From Sphingomonas sp. PL-96 (GTDB lineage Bacteria; Pseudomonadota; Alphaproteobacteria; Sphingomonadales; Sphingomonadaceae): a stretch of 58,761 nt of DNA. This document shows, piece after piece, positions 24,885 to 35,414 of the stretch. Location: the NCBI RefSeq assembly GCF_020707215.1, contig NZ_JAJFET010000014.1:1-58761 (forward strand). The letters run 5' to 3'. Both the position numbers and the translations under genes were made by a program. Within the stretch, counting starts at the first letter, position 1. Each line of letters starts with the position of its first letter. The notes beneath the pieces are model-generated. The model did not search any database, was not told the origin of the DNA, and saw only the letters and a program-made list of their open reading frames with translations.

Positions 24885-24909
24885 TCGGTCGCTACACCGC
24901 GACCGATTT
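24885..24909 (+). terminator. Terminator-like hairpin after the arylesterase gene
   Basis: TCGGTCGC-tacacc-GCGACCGA forms a perfect 8-bp stem, followed by TTTG. An overlapping 6-bp palindrome (CGACCG-gat-CGGTCG, 24877-24891) shares the left arm, so the two structures exclude each other. Confidence 0.55.
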
Positions 24910-24941
24910 GACATCCGGGCCGCCGCTTGGTCCTCTTCGGC

Positions 24942-25952
24942 ATGCGCTCCGTATGTCTGCTGCTGCTTTCCTGGCTGCTGGTCGGTACTGCGCCGCCGCT
25001 GCCGGACGCTCTGAAACCCTATGTTCACGAGGGCCGCTTCGACCCCGGGGACTACGGCTGGATGCGGGGGCGGTTCGAAGACGCGAGGCCTGCGGACAAG
25101 GAGGCGACTGCAGCCATTTCGGCCTGGCTGGACGCGTGTTTCATGACAGACATGGCTGAAACGCGCGCCGAACTCCGCGCAATGGGCATTGCCGATCCTA
25201 AGCTTGAGCGCGGCGCTTTCCGAGATCTCCTGTGCGCTCAGGTCGCAAGCGCACCCTACCCGATCGACCTACATTCCTTTTCGAAGTTCGAGCAGGCGGT
25301 CAGCACCGGACGACCTGTTGCGGAAAGCTATTTGGCTGCCACGCGAGCGGCCGAGCAGGCGGGAGGAGCCAAAGGACCTTCGCTTAGGGATGCGTTGCTG
25401 GCGCGCCCTTTGCGCGAGCAGATGCTCAGGCTCGGCCTCGGATGGGGTGAGGGTGACATGCAGAACGTTCCTCCGCTCCCATCCGATACAAGGGCGGTCG
25501 TGGTATCGCGTTTCGCTGTAGCATTGGCGGAGACGGACCGTAGCAACACGCAATGGCTCAAGAAGATCATTGCGGATCGAGGTTGGCCGAAAGCATCCGA
25601 GATCGGCCAAGACGGCGCGAGGGAGGCCTGGCTGTTGGTCCAACATGCAGATGCGGACCCTGCGTTCCAGCTCAAGGCGTTGCGCTTGATGCAGCCCCTG
25701 CTGGCTACCGGCGATGTCTCCAAGCGCAATTATGCTTATCTGCACGACCGGGTCATGCTGAAGTTGATTGGCAAACAGCGCTACGCGACTCAGGTTACCT
25801 GCGAAAACGGCAAGCGGATCCCCCTGCCATTGGAAGATCCTGAGCATCTGGATCGGCTACGCGCGGAAGTTGGCCTTGAGCCCCTTCCTACGTACATGGA
25901 CCAAATTCGAGAATCGGCAGGGGAGTGTCCGCGTTCAGTCCCTGCCGACTGA
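24942..25952 (+). CDS. Exported DUF6624-type protein of unknown function
   Basis: This 336-residue protein has a signal peptide (RSVCLLLLSWLLVGTAPP). Its C-terminal half matches the DUF6624 pattern: a helical repeat region with GWPKASEIGQDGAREAWLLVQHADADPAFQLKALRLM and KRNYAYLHDRVMLKLIGKQRYATQV. No catalytic motif is recognised. The codon use is visibly poorer in GC at third positions than in its neighbours (many A/T endings), which suggests recent acquisition. An in-frame TTG lies 15 bases upstream (24927), but ATG 24942 gives the better signal peptide. It has no operon partner. Confidence 0.75.
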   Translation: MRSVCLLLLSWLLVGTAPPLPDALKPYVHEGRFDPGDYGWMRGRFEDARPADKEATAAISAWLDACFMTDMAETRAELRAMGIADPKLERGAFRDLLCAQVASAPYPIDLHSFSKFEQAVSTGRPVAESYLAATRAAEQAGGAKGPSLRDALLARPLREQMLRLGLGWGEGDMQNVPPLPSDTRAVVVSRFAVALAETDRSNTQWLKKIIADRGWPKASEIGQDGAREAWLLVQHADADPAFQLKALRLMQPLLATGDVSKRNYAYLHDRVMLKLIGKQRYATQVTCENGKRIPLPLEDPEHLDRLRAEVGLEPLPTYMDQIRESAGECPRSVPAD

Positions 25953-26149
25953 ATGCTGCCTGTGCTCTGATCACCAGCCGGACACAAGGTCAGCATCCAG
26001 ACGCACTGCACCGCACCTCGTCCCGTTAGCGAGGTGGATACTGACTCCCGTCAGGATGGCGAGGGTGTCTCGCAAGCGCGTCGTTCGAAGCGCAGTCGGG
26101 CGTGGCGGTTGCCGATCAAACCGACCCTGCCTCTGCAGGCGCGTACCCC

Positions 26150-26503
26150 TCAGACCGTGAAGCTCTCGCCGCAGCCGCAGGCACCCTTGGCATTGGGGTT
26201 GTTGAACACGAACCCAGCGGTGAAATCGTCCTCGACCCAGTCCATCGTCGAGCCGACGAGGTACAGGATCGAGCCGCCGTCCACGAACAGCGTGCCGCCG
26301 GCGGTGTCGATGCGCTCGTCGAACGGCTTGGCCTCGGTCACATAGTCGACCGAATAGGCGAGGCCCGAACAGCCGCGGCGCGGGGTCGACAGCTTGACGC
26401 CCACCGAGCCGTCCGGCGCCTTCGCCATCAGGTCGGCGATGCGCTGCTCGGCTGACGGCGTCAGCGCGAGGGCTGCGGGACGGGGGCGAAGGGTGGTAGC
26501 CAC
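26150..26503 (-). CDS. sufA: Fe-S cluster assembly scaffold/carrier SufA (HesB/IscA family)
   Basis: This 117-residue A-type carrier delivers Fe-S clusters to apoproteins. The three invariant cysteines are present, Cys45 in GCSGLAY and Cys109/Cys111 in ACGCGESF. The start is a GTG with AAGGA upstream, giving VATTLRPRP. An extension upstream into the previous gene's end would be non-homologous. It is the last gene of the suf operon, 14 bases after sufT. IscA or ErpA-type naming is possible; the operon context supports SufA. Confidence 0.92.
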   Translation of the reverse strand: MATTLRPRPAALALTPSAEQRIADLMAKAPDGSVGVKLSTPRRGCSGLAYSVDYVTEAKPFDERIDTAGGTLFVDGGSILYLVGSTMDWVEDDFTAGFVFNNPNAKGACGCGESFTV

Positions 26504-26517
26504 AACGTGTTCCTTGC

Positions 26518-26991
26518 TTACAGCATTCCGAGTTCGAGCTTGGCCTCGTCGGACATCTTCTGCGGGTCCCAGGGCGGATCCCAGATCAGGTTGACCTCGG
26601 CCGTGCCGACGCCCGGCACTGCGCCGACGCGCAGCTCGACCTCTCCCGGCATCGATTCCGCGACCGGGCAATGCGGCGTCGTCAGCGTCATGGTGACGGC
26701 GACATGGCCGCCCTCCGTCACGTCGACGCCATAGATCAGCCCCAGGTCATAGATGTTGACCGGGATTTCCGGGTCATAGATTTCCTTCAGCGCCTGGATA
26801 ACGCCGTCATAGATCGCGCCGCCGGGCTCGCCCGCCGACTGCGGCTCGGGCTTCTGCGCCAGGAAGCCGTCCAGATAGTCGCGGCGGCGCGGTTCGGCCG
26901 CCGGGGCGTCGACCACGTCGTCCACGCGCGCCTTGCGCGGTGCGTCGACCGCGTCGACCTCTTCCACTGCGATCCTGCGTGTCTCGTCCAT
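26518..26991 (-). CDS. sufT: SufT-type Fe-S assembly factor (MIP18/DUF59 family)
   Basis: This 157-residue protein has an acidic N-terminal tail of about 60 residues, then the DUF59 domain: ALKEIYDPEIPVNIYDLGLIYGVDV, TLTTPHCPVAESMPGEVE with the conserved Cys, and NLIWDPPWDPQKMSDEAKLELGM. DUF59 proteins in suf operons (SufT) help mature Fe-S enzymes. The PaaD of phenylacetate catabolism is a related alternative, excluded here by context. The ATG overlaps the sufS stop by one base (TAATG). Confidence 0.92.
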   Translation of the reverse strand: MDETRRIAVEEVDAVDAPRKARVDDVVDAPAAEPRRRDYLDGFLAQKPEPQSAGEPGGAIYDGVIQALKEIYDPEIPVNIYDLGLIYGVDVTEGGHVAVTMTLTTPHCPVAESMPGEVELRVGAVPGVGTAEVNLIWDPPWDPQKMSDEAKLELGML

Positions 26992-28205
26992 TACCCGAAG
27001 ATCCTGCTCACTCGTTCCAGTCCGCGCACCAGAGCATCCACATCAGCGGCGGAGTTATAAACGCCGAAGCTCGCGCGCGCCGTCGCCGGCACGCCGAGCC
27101 GATCCATCAGCGGCTGTGCGCAATGATGGCCGGCGCGGATCGCCACGCGTTCCTCGTCCAAGATGGTGCCGATGTCGTGCGGATGCACCCCCTCGATCGC
27201 AAAGCTGACGATGCCGGCGGAATCCTCCGGCCCGAACAGCGTGACCGAGTTGATCCGCCCCAGCCCCTCGCGCGTGGCGGCGACCAGCGCCGTCTCGTGC
27301 GCGTGGATCGCGTCCAGACCGATGCCGGACACATAATCGATCGCGGCATGCAGCCCGAGCACGCCGACGATGTGGGGCGTCCCCGCCTCGAACCGGCCCG
27401 GCGGCGGCGCATAGGTGGTGCGCTCGAAGGTCACCCGGTCGATCATCGACCCGCCGCCCTGGTAGGGCGGCATCGCTTCCAGCAGCTCGCCCCTGCCCCA
27501 CAGCACGCCGATGCCGGTCGGGCCATAAAGCTTGTGGCCGGAGAAGACGTAGAAGTCGCAGCCGAGCGCGCGGACGTCGACCGGCAGCCGCGCGACCGCC
27601 TGGCAGCCGTCGATCAGGATCTTGGCGCCGACGCCGTGCGCGAGCGCAGTCGCGCGCTGCACGTCGAGCACCGAGCCCAGCACGTTCGAGACATGGGCGA
27701 GCGCCACGAGCTTATGCTCCGGCCGCAACATGCGCTCCATGACGTCCAGGTCGATGCGCCCATCGGCGGTGAGCGGCACCACGTCGATCGCCGCACCCAC
27801 GCGCTCGGCGACCATCTGCCACGGCACGATGTTGCTGTGGTGCTCCAGCATCGACAGCAGGATGCGATCGCCGGCCTTCAGCTGCGTGCCGGCCCAGCAT
27901 TGCGCGACCAGGTTGATCCCCTCGGTCGCGCCGCGCGTGAAGACGATCTCGTCCGACGAGCCCGCGCCGATGAAGCTCCCGACCCGCCGCCGGGAGGCCT
28001 CGAATGCCAGCGTCATGTCGGCCGAACGCTGGTACACCCCGCGGTGGACGGTGGCATAGGTCTCGCCATAGCCGCGCGCGATCGCGTCGAGCACCGGCCG
28101 CGGCTTCTGCGCGGTGGCGGCGGTGTCGAGATACGCCCAGCCCGCCGGGATCGCCGGGAAGTCGGCGACCACGTCGAGCGGGCGGGTGTCGGCGAGCACG
28201 CTCAC
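26991..28205 (-). CDS. sufS: Cysteine desulfurase SufS (type II)
   Basis: This 404-residue PLP enzyme releases sulfur from cysteine for cluster assembly. The PLP lysine is Lys225 in FSGHKLYGPTG, and the catalytic cysteine is Cys362 in RAGHHCAQPLM. The type II pattern (RAGHHCAQP rather than SSGSAC) identifies SufS instead of IscS/NifS. Other landmarks are AYLDTAATAQKP and EHHSNIVPWQ. The start is a GTG overlapping the sufD stop (GTGA, 28202-28205). No SufE or SufU partner is encoded in the operon, so a sulfur-transfer partner must lie elsewhere or be replaced. Confidence 0.95.
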   Translation of the reverse strand: MSVLADTRPLDVVADFPAIPAGWAYLDTAATAQKPRPVLDAIARGYGETYATVHRGVYQRSADMTLAFEASRRRVGSFIGAGSSDEIVFTRGATEGINLVAQCWAGTQLKAGDRILLSMLEHHSNIVPWQMVAERVGAAIDVVPLTADGRIDLDVMERMLRPEHKLVALAHVSNVLGSVLDVQRATALAHGVGAKILIDGCQAVARLPVDVRALGCDFYVFSGHKLYGPTGIGVLWGRGELLEAMPPYQGGGSMIDRVTFERTTYAPPPGRFEAGTPHIVGVLGLHAAIDYVSGIGLDAIHAHETALVAATREGLGRINSVTLFGPEDSAGIVSFAIEGVHPHDIGTILDEERVAIRAGHHCAQPLMDRLGVPATARASFGVYNSAADVDALVRGLERVSRIFG

Positions 28206-29277
28206 AGCGCCGCTTCCAGCCAGCGATCGGCGTCGGCCACGAACGCCTCGCGCACCGTCTCCTGGCCGATACGGTCGAGCGAATCCGCCACGAACGCACG
28301 GGTCAGCAACGCCTTGGCGCGCGGGCGCGGCACGCCGCGGCTCTGGAGGTAGAAGAGCGCGCGATTGTCGAGCTCGCCCACGGTCGCGCCATGCGCGCAC
28401 TTCACGTCGTCGGCAAAGATCTCGAGCTCGGGCTTGAGGTTCACCGTTGCCGTGCGCTGGAGCAGGATGCCGCGCAGCGACTGTTCGCCGTCGGTCTTCT
28501 GCGCACCGCGCGCGACGTCGACCCGCGCGGCGAGGCTCGCTGCCGACTGGTCGGCGGCAACCGCGCGCCAGGTCTGGTGGCTGGTGCCGCGCTCGGCCGC
28601 ATGGCGGACGGTCACCGCACACTCCTGCCGCTGCTCGCCGCGGGTCAGCAGCGCGCCGCCCATTTCGGCATAGGCGTCGGTGCCGCTGACGACCAGTTCG
28701 CCGTCGATGCGGCTACTCATGCCACCGGCACCCAGGAAGGTAGCGGCATAGCTCGCCGCCTGGCCGACATCGACCTCGTCGCGGATCGAAACGAACCCGT
28801 CCGCCTGGATCAGCCGGACCGAGCGCATCAGCCGCGCACCGCGGGCGAGCTCGATACGGGTCTGGCGATTGGCCCAGCCGCTGCCGACGAACGTCTCGAC
28901 CACAGAGGCCGCGGCATCGGCCGCCAGCACGATCGAGCCGCGCAGGTGATTGCCGCCACCCGAGCCGAGATGCACGATCTGGATCGGATCGGTTACCGCT
29001 TCCTGGCCAAGCTCCAGCGCCCAGCCTTCGCCAGGAGCAAAGCGGGCGAGCGGGTGCTCGCTGGTCCAGGCCCGGCTGCCGACCGCAACCGGTCCCGGCG
29101 CGCTGCGCGCGGCGTCATAGACGCCGTCGACAAACACCAGCCGCGGGCCGTCGATCGGCAGCAGCGCGGAGTCCAGATCGGGCGCAACACCGCGCGGGCT
29201 CTCGGCCGCGCGCTGCAGCGCCGGCAGGTCCGCCCAGCGCCACCGCTCCGACTTGGGCGAAGGAAGTTCGAGCGTGC

Positions 29278-29281
<4 letters not shown>
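28202..29281 (-). CDS. sufD: Fe-S cluster assembly protein SufD
   Basis: This 359-residue beta-helix protein of the SufBC2D scaffold complex pairs with SufB. The C-terminal landmark pattern typical of SufB/D is present: LKPELEIFADDVKCAHGATVGELDNRALFYLQSRGVPRPRAKALLTRAFV, including the conserved His. The N-terminal half is divergent, as usual for SufD. It is slightly shorter than the E. coli protein. The start overlaps the sufC stop by four bases. Confidence 0.93.
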
Positions 29282-30023
<742 letters not shown>

Positions 30024-30027
<4 letters not shown>

Positions 30028-30526
30028 CTTTCAAGCCCCTCCCCTTCAGGGGAGGGGTTGGGGTGGGGACCGGACCAGCGATCCGGCGCGTTGTTCAATG
30101 CGTGCGCAATATGCGTGAGCACGCCTTCCATGTTGTTCAGCACGTCGCGATTGGTGACGCGGACCACAGTGTAGCCATGTGCAACAAGCCAAGCGTCGCG
30201 CACCGTATCCGCGCCCTCCGCATGGGTGTTGCCGTCAACTTCAACCACCACTGCCTTCTCCGGGCAGAGGAAGTCGGCGATATAGCGGCCGATTACTGCC
30301 TGACGCCGGAACTTGAAGCCTGCGAGCTTGCTGCCGGACAGCGCACGCCAGAGCCGCTTTTCAGGCTCGGTCGGTTCGCTGCGCATGGCGCGGGCATGGG
30401 CCTGCAACGGGGCAAGTGTCTGCTTGGACAGGCCCCACCCCTTGCCCCTCCCCTGAAGGGGAGGGGTTTGCTCATTCTCTAAGCCCCTCCCCTTCAGGAG
30501 AGGGCTTGGGGCGAGGCCTTCCTGGT

Positions 30527-30530
<4 letters not shown>
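30024..30530 (-). CDS. DUF559 (Vsr-like endonuclease fold) protein inserted between sufB and sufC
   Basis: This is a 168-residue protein. The core (about residues 45-150) is a DUF559 domain, related to very-short-patch-repair and restriction-like PD-(D/E)xK nucleases. It reads [27 protein letters not shown], then YIADFLCP (Asp86) and [10 protein letters not shown] (Glu97, Asp99), so the candidate metal ligands are intact. The start GTG overlaps the sufB stop (GTGA), and its stop overlaps the sufC ATG (ATGA). The N-terminal 40 residues and the last 14 are encoded by palindromic REP-like repeats (30433-30511 and 30032-30068). ATG at codon 50 is an alternative start that would exclude the repeats. 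The role is unknown. Confidence 0.8.
30032..30068. repeat. REP-like palindrome in the 3' coding end of the DUF559 gene
   Basis: CCCCTCCCCttcaGGGGAGGGG (30036-30057) is a perfect 9-bp stem with flanking AAG and TT also paired. A G-rich tail (GGGGTGGGG) follows. The same palindrome occurs twice more, at 30433 and 30480. Confidence 0.75.
30433..30469. repeat. REP-like palindrome in the 5' coding end of the DUF559 gene, copy 1
   Basis: CCCCTCCCCtgaaGGGGAGGGG lies within this interval and is preceded by CCCCACCCCTTG. It is the inverted counterpart of the copy at 30032-30068, so the DUF559 core is bracketed by oppositely oriented repeats. Confidence 0.75.
30480..30511. repeat. REP-like palindrome in the 5' coding end of the DUF559 gene, copy 2
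   Basis: AAGCCCCTCCCCTTCAGGAG..GGGCTT is an imperfect copy of the same palindrome, in the same orientation as 30032-30068. It abuts the sufB stop codon region. Confidence 0.65.
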
Positions 30531-31989
<1,459 letters not shown>

Positions 31990-31990
<1 letters not shown>

Positions 31991-32478
31991 TATGCGTGCA
32001 CTCCGGCACCGGGACGAAGGCCCGGCTCCAGTTGGGAAAGGGTCTGTTCGGCAGGCTCGCTGCCGACGGGGTAGGAAGAAGAAATCGTCGCCAGGCTCAC
32101 CGAGGCGAGCGCATCGCGGACCAGCGCATTCACGCCACCCCAGTGCGGGCGGACCCGGCAGCTTCCCTCGACCGCGCAGTCGTGCCGGTCGGCGTCGACG
32201 CAGGTGGTAAGCGCGATCGGTCCCTCCACCGCCTCGACGATGTCAGCAAGCGAGATCGCCGCTGCCGGTCGCGCCAGGCGGAAGCCGCCGGCAGCGCCGC
32301 GCCCGGTCTCGATCAGCCCGGCGGCCGACAAGCGGCTCACCAGCTTCTGGACGGTCGGCAGCGGCAGGCCCGTGTCCTCGGCCAGCCGCGTCGCGTTGAG
32401 CCGCGCCACGCCACCGCAATGGCGCGCGGTCGCGCTCATCATCACGACGGCATAGTCGGCAAGGCTCGAAAGACGCAT
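31990..32478 (-). CDS. Rrf2-family Fe-S-sensing regulator of the suf operon (IscR/SufR-like)
   Basis: This 162-residue winged-helix regulator starts [20 protein letters not shown], the Rrf2 signature. Its DNA-reading helix lies in [33 protein letters not shown]. Three cysteines (Cys93, Cys101, Cys107) sit where IscR holds its [2Fe-2S] cluster, with slightly different spacing (x7 and x5). As first gene of the suf operon it very probably senses Fe-S status and autoregulates the operon. An ATG is chosen over the in-frame TTG nine bases upstream; GGGAG precedes it closely. Its name varies between groups, so no symbol is assigned. Confidence 0.9.
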
Positions 32479-32661
32479 GGCTCCCAATCGGATCGTTCCG
32501 GTCTGAATTGCAGATGGTGGTGCGGACCGCGTGGGTCAACCGGATTTTGCGGCTACGAAGCTCGCGCCGGCCTTATTCTTCCGATCACAGTCATCGCCGC
32601 CCGCCATCGTCGCGCAGCCAGGGGCTTTGACCCCCTTTCCCGCCGCTGCCATAGCCCGGTC

Positions 32662-33687
32662 ATGCGCTTCTACCATCCCCTGCTGTTCGCGCTCGATGCC
32701 GAGCGAGCCCATCGCCTCACCATCCGGATGCTGTCCGCCTGGGGTGCCGCCGGCACGCCGCTCGCGCCCGGTGCCGGCCGCGACCTGCCGGTCACGATCG
32801 CAGGCCTGCGCTTCCCCAATCCGGTCGGGCTTGCCGCCGGGGTCGACAAGGATGCCGAAGCGGTCGCCGGCTTCTTTGCGCTCGGATTCGGATCGGTCGA
32901 GGTCGGCACGCTGACCCCGCGGGCGCAGCCGGGCAATCCGCAGCCGCGGCTGTTCCGGCTGGTGGAGGACCGCGCGGTGATCAACCGCATGGGGTTCAAC
33001 AACGGCGGGCTCGACGCGGCGCTCGACCGCATCGCCCGAATGCCGCAGCGTCGCGGCGTGCTCGGCATCAACGTGGGCGCCAACAAGGAGTCGGTGGCGG
33101 GCGACAGCGCCATCGCCGACTATGTCGCCGGCATCACCAAGGCCGCGCCCTTCGCCGACTATCTGACGATCAACATCAGCTCGCCCAACACGCCGGGCCT
33201 GCGCAACCTGCAGGCACAACCGGCGCTCGGTGAGCTGATCGCCGCCTGCGACGCTGCACGCCACACGGGCGGCAAGGGCGTGCCGCTGTTCCTGAAGGTC
33301 GCGCCCGACCTCGACCGCGCCGGGCTGGAAGTCGCCGCCCGTGCGGCGATCGACGGCGGCATCGACGCGCTGGTCGTCTCCAACACCACCATCTCGCGGC
33401 CGGCGGGGCTGCGATCGGTTCATGCCGGGGAGACGGGCGGGCTTTCGGGGGCGCCGCTCGCCGAACTCGCCCGCGCAAAGCTCGCCGAAGCGCGCGCGAT
33501 CACCGGCGGGCAATTGCCGCTGGTCTCGGTCGGCGGCATTGGTTCGCCGGACGAAGCTCAGCGGCGGCTGGATGCGGGTGCCAGCCTCGTCCAACTCTAT
33601 TCGGCGCTCGTATTCGAAGGCCCGGGCTTGGCCCGGCAGATCGTAAACGGACTGCGCGCCAGCCGACCGCCCGCCCCCGCCTTCTAG
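32662..33687 (+). CDS. pyrD: Dihydroorotate dehydrogenase (quinone), class 2
   Basis: This 341-residue membrane-associated FMN enzyme oxidises dihydroorotate to orotate in pyrimidine synthesis and passes electrons to quinone. The class 2 features are present: an N-terminal helical extension (FYHPLLFALDAERAHRLTIRML), GLAAGVDKDAEAV, VEVGTLTPRAQPGNPQPRLFRL, NRMGFNN, NISSPNTPGLR with the catalytic Ser, and the FMN phosphate loop VGGIGS. It is divergent from the suf regulator, so the 183-base gap must hold both promoters. No clear ribosome binding site is seen. Confidence 0.96.
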   Translation: MRFYHPLLFALDAERAHRLTIRMLSAWGAAGTPLAPGAGRDLPVTIAGLRFPNPVGLAAGVDKDAEAVAGFFALGFGSVEVGTLTPRAQPGNPQPRLFRLVEDRAVINRMGFNNGGLDAALDRIARMPQRRGVLGINVGANKESVAGDSAIADYVAGITKAAPFADYLTINISSPNTPGLRNLQAQPALGELIAACDAARHTGGKGVPLFLKVAPDLDRAGLEVAARAAIDGGIDALVVSNTTISRPAGLRSVHAGETGGLSGAPLAELARAKLAEARAITGGQLPLVSVGGIGSPDEAQRRLDAGASLVQLYSALVFEGPGLARQIVNGLRASRPPAPAF

Positions 33688-33710
33688 GGGCTCTTCGCGT
33701 CTCCCGCCGC

Positions 33711-33803
33711 CGTGCTCCCGCGAAGGCAGGAGCCCAGGGTTTCAACGAACCGCACTCCGTTGTCCTGCGCGGCCCCGTATCCCTGCCTGCGCAGGGATAC
33801 GGC
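33711..33803 (+). repeat. Bipartite palindromic element, copy 2
   Basis: The layout is as at 687-777: a GTGCTCCCGC..GGAGCCCAGGG half, a middle containing CCGTTGTCCTGC, and ATCCCTGCctgcGCAGGGAT followed by ACGG. Most positions match copy 1, so this is a true dispersed repeat rather than two unrelated hairpins. Confidence 0.8.
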
Positions 33804-33859
33804 AGGATGCGACGGTTTGCCCCCTCTTCGTCAGTAGGACGACGAGGGATGAGACCCCC

Positions 33860-34177
33860 TCAGTCCTCCGCGGCGATGGTCACGCGCAGGCCGTCGAGCG
33901 CCGGGGTGAACTGGATCTGGCACGACAGGCGTGAGCGTTCGTCGCGGTCCGAGGTGCTGTCGAGCAGCTCGTCCTCGTCCTCGCTCATCGTCGGCAGCAG
34001 CGGCAGGAACTCCTCGTCGACATGCACGTGGCAGGTTGCACAGCTGCAGCAGCCGCCGCACAGCGCCAGCAGCTCGTCGAAGCCGGCGTCGCGGATCACT
34101 TCCATCACGCTCAGCCCGACTTCTGCGGGCACGCTGCGTTCTTCTCCTTCGCGCGTGGTAACGGTAAGCGTGGGCAT
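33860..34177 (-). CDS. [2Fe-2S] ferredoxin, adrenodoxin/FdxB type
   Basis: This 105-residue electron carrier has the cluster ligands Cys40-x5-Cys46-x2-Cys49 and Cys86, in CGGCCSCATCH and RLSCQIQF. One or two extra cysteines lie between the first two ligands. The DEDELLDSTSDRDERSRLSCQI segment is the acidic interaction region of adrenodoxin-like ferredoxins that feed P450s or Fe-S assembly. The start ATG 34177 is chosen because GGAG lies 7 bases upstream. The gene is divergent from the glycosylase. The suf operon is 1.4 kb away, so a role in Fe-S biogenesis is possible but not shown. Confidence 0.92.
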   Translation of the reverse strand: MPTLTVTTREGEERSVPAEVGLSVMEVIRDAGFDELLALCGGCCSCATCHVHVDEEFLPLLPTMSEDEDELLDSTSDRDERSRLSCQIQFTPALDGLRVTIAAED

Positions 34178-34243
34178 GCATTTTCTCCAGAACAGCTGGC
34201 AGGGCATTGGCGACCGCCGCCGCCAAATTCAAGGCGCACGGGC

Positions 34244-34867
34244 ATGGGCCTGAGTGCGGAACAGCTGCGCGAGGCGCTCGACGCGCTCGCCACGATCGAA
34301 CCGGCGTTCGCCGCCGCCGTCGGGCGCGTCGGCTATCCGCCACCCCGCATCCGCGAGCCGGGCTATGCCACGCTGCTGCGCACGATCGTCGGCCAGCAGG
34401 TCAGCGTGCATGCCGCCGCCGCGGTATGGCGCCGGCTGGAGGAAGCGCTGGGCACCGCAGACGACCCCGCCCGCCTCATCGCCGCCGACGACGAGACGCT
34501 GCGCGCCGCCGGCCTCTCCCGCCAGAAGATCGGCTATGCCCGCAGCCTGGCCGAGGAAGTGGCGAGCGGCCGCCTCGACCTCTCGGCGCTCCCCAAGGAC
34601 GATGAGGAAGCCATCACTGCCCTCACCCGCATCAAGGGGATCGGGCGCTGGTCGGCCGAAATCTACCTGCTGTTCGCCGAAGGTCGCCCCGACATCTGGC
34701 CAGCCGGCGACCTGGCCGTGCAGGTCGAGGTCGGCCGTATCCTCGGCCATGCCGAGCGGCCCAACGAGAAGCTGGTCCGCGTCCTGGCCGAGCCGTGGCG
34801 CCCGCACCGCGGTGCTGCCGCGATCCTCGCCTGGCACCATTACAACAGCAAGATGGAAGTGATCTGA
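34244..34867 (+). CDS. DNA-3-methyladenine glycosylase II family (AlkA-like, HhH-GPD)
   Basis: This 207-residue base-excision glycosylase removes alkylated purines. The helix-hairpin-helix reads ALTRIKGIGRWSAEIYLL at about residues 126-143, and the catalytic Asp is Asp156 in WPAGDLAVQ. The N-terminal part has YATLLRTIVGQQVSVHAA, the 'QQVS' motif of the AlkA group. The protein is shorter than E. coli AlkA because the N-terminal beta domain is missing, as in many bacterial forms. No [4Fe-4S] loop is present. Confidence 0.93.
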   Translation: MGLSAEQLREALDALATIEPAFAAAVGRVGYPPPRIREPGYATLLRTIVGQQVSVHAAAAVWRRLEEALGTADDPARLIAADDETLRAAGLSRQKIGYARSLAEEVASGRLDLSALPKDDEEAITALTRIKGIGRWSAEIYLLFAEGRPDIWPAGDLAVQVEVGRILGHAERPNEKLVRVLAEPWRPHRGAAAILAWHHYNSKMEVI

Positions 34868-34952
34868 GCGCCTTTGCCGGCCCGGCACCACGTGCCTGGC
34901 CCCCGCTACCATTTCGCTTGCGCAACCCCGGTCCCGGACGAATAACAGGCGC

Positions 34953-35414
34953 GTGGCATTCTCCCCCGTCCTCTCCACCGTTGCGGAAACGATCCAGGTC
35001 GCGATCGCGCCCGTCTTTCTGCTCGCCGGCCTCGGCGCGATCCTGAACGTGATGGTCGGGCGGCTTGCCCGCATCGTCGACCGGTCGCGCCAGCTGGAAG
35101 TGCTGCACGTCAGCACGACTGGTCTGGAGCGGCAGCGGCACATCCAGGAGCTGCGGCTGATTGACGGCCGCATCCGCACGATCAACACCGCGGTCTATCT
35201 GAACGTCATGGCCGCGATCGCCATCTGTCTGGTGGTGGCGATGCTGTTCGTCGCCGAACTCGGCAACTTCCAGATCGGTCAGGTGATCGCCGTCGCCTTC
35301 ATCATCTCGATGCTGCTGCTGACCGGCGGGCTCATCTGCTTCCTGATCGAAATCCATATGTCGGTGCGCGCGATCCGCGTCCGCTCGGACCTGCTCGAAC
35401 TGCCGCTGCCGTGA
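34953..35414 (+). CDS. DUF2721 membrane protein
   Basis: This 153-residue inner-membrane protein has three predicted helices (VAIAPVFLLAGLGAILNVMVG, VYLNVMAAIAICLVVAMLFVA and VIAVAFIISMLLLTGGLICF). A charged cytoplasmic loop (RLARIVDRSRQLE..RIRTIN) separates the first two; this pattern defines DUF2721. The start is a GTG. Its stop overlaps the next gene (GTGA), so the two membrane proteins are co-translated. Function unknown. Confidence 0.85.
   Translation: MAFSPVLSTVAETIQVAIAPVFLLAGLGAILNVMVGRLARIVDRSRQLEVLHVSTTGLERQRHIQELRLIDGRIRTINTAVYLNVMAAIAICLVVAMLFVAELGNFQIGQVIAVAFIISMLLLTGGLICFLIEIHMSVRAIRVRSDLLELPLP

Noticed and set aside
32479..32661. An IscR-type box in the suf/pyrD divergent gap
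   Set aside because: Only a weak CGGA-tcgt-TCCG palindrome is seen; it is too short to call without a matrix search.
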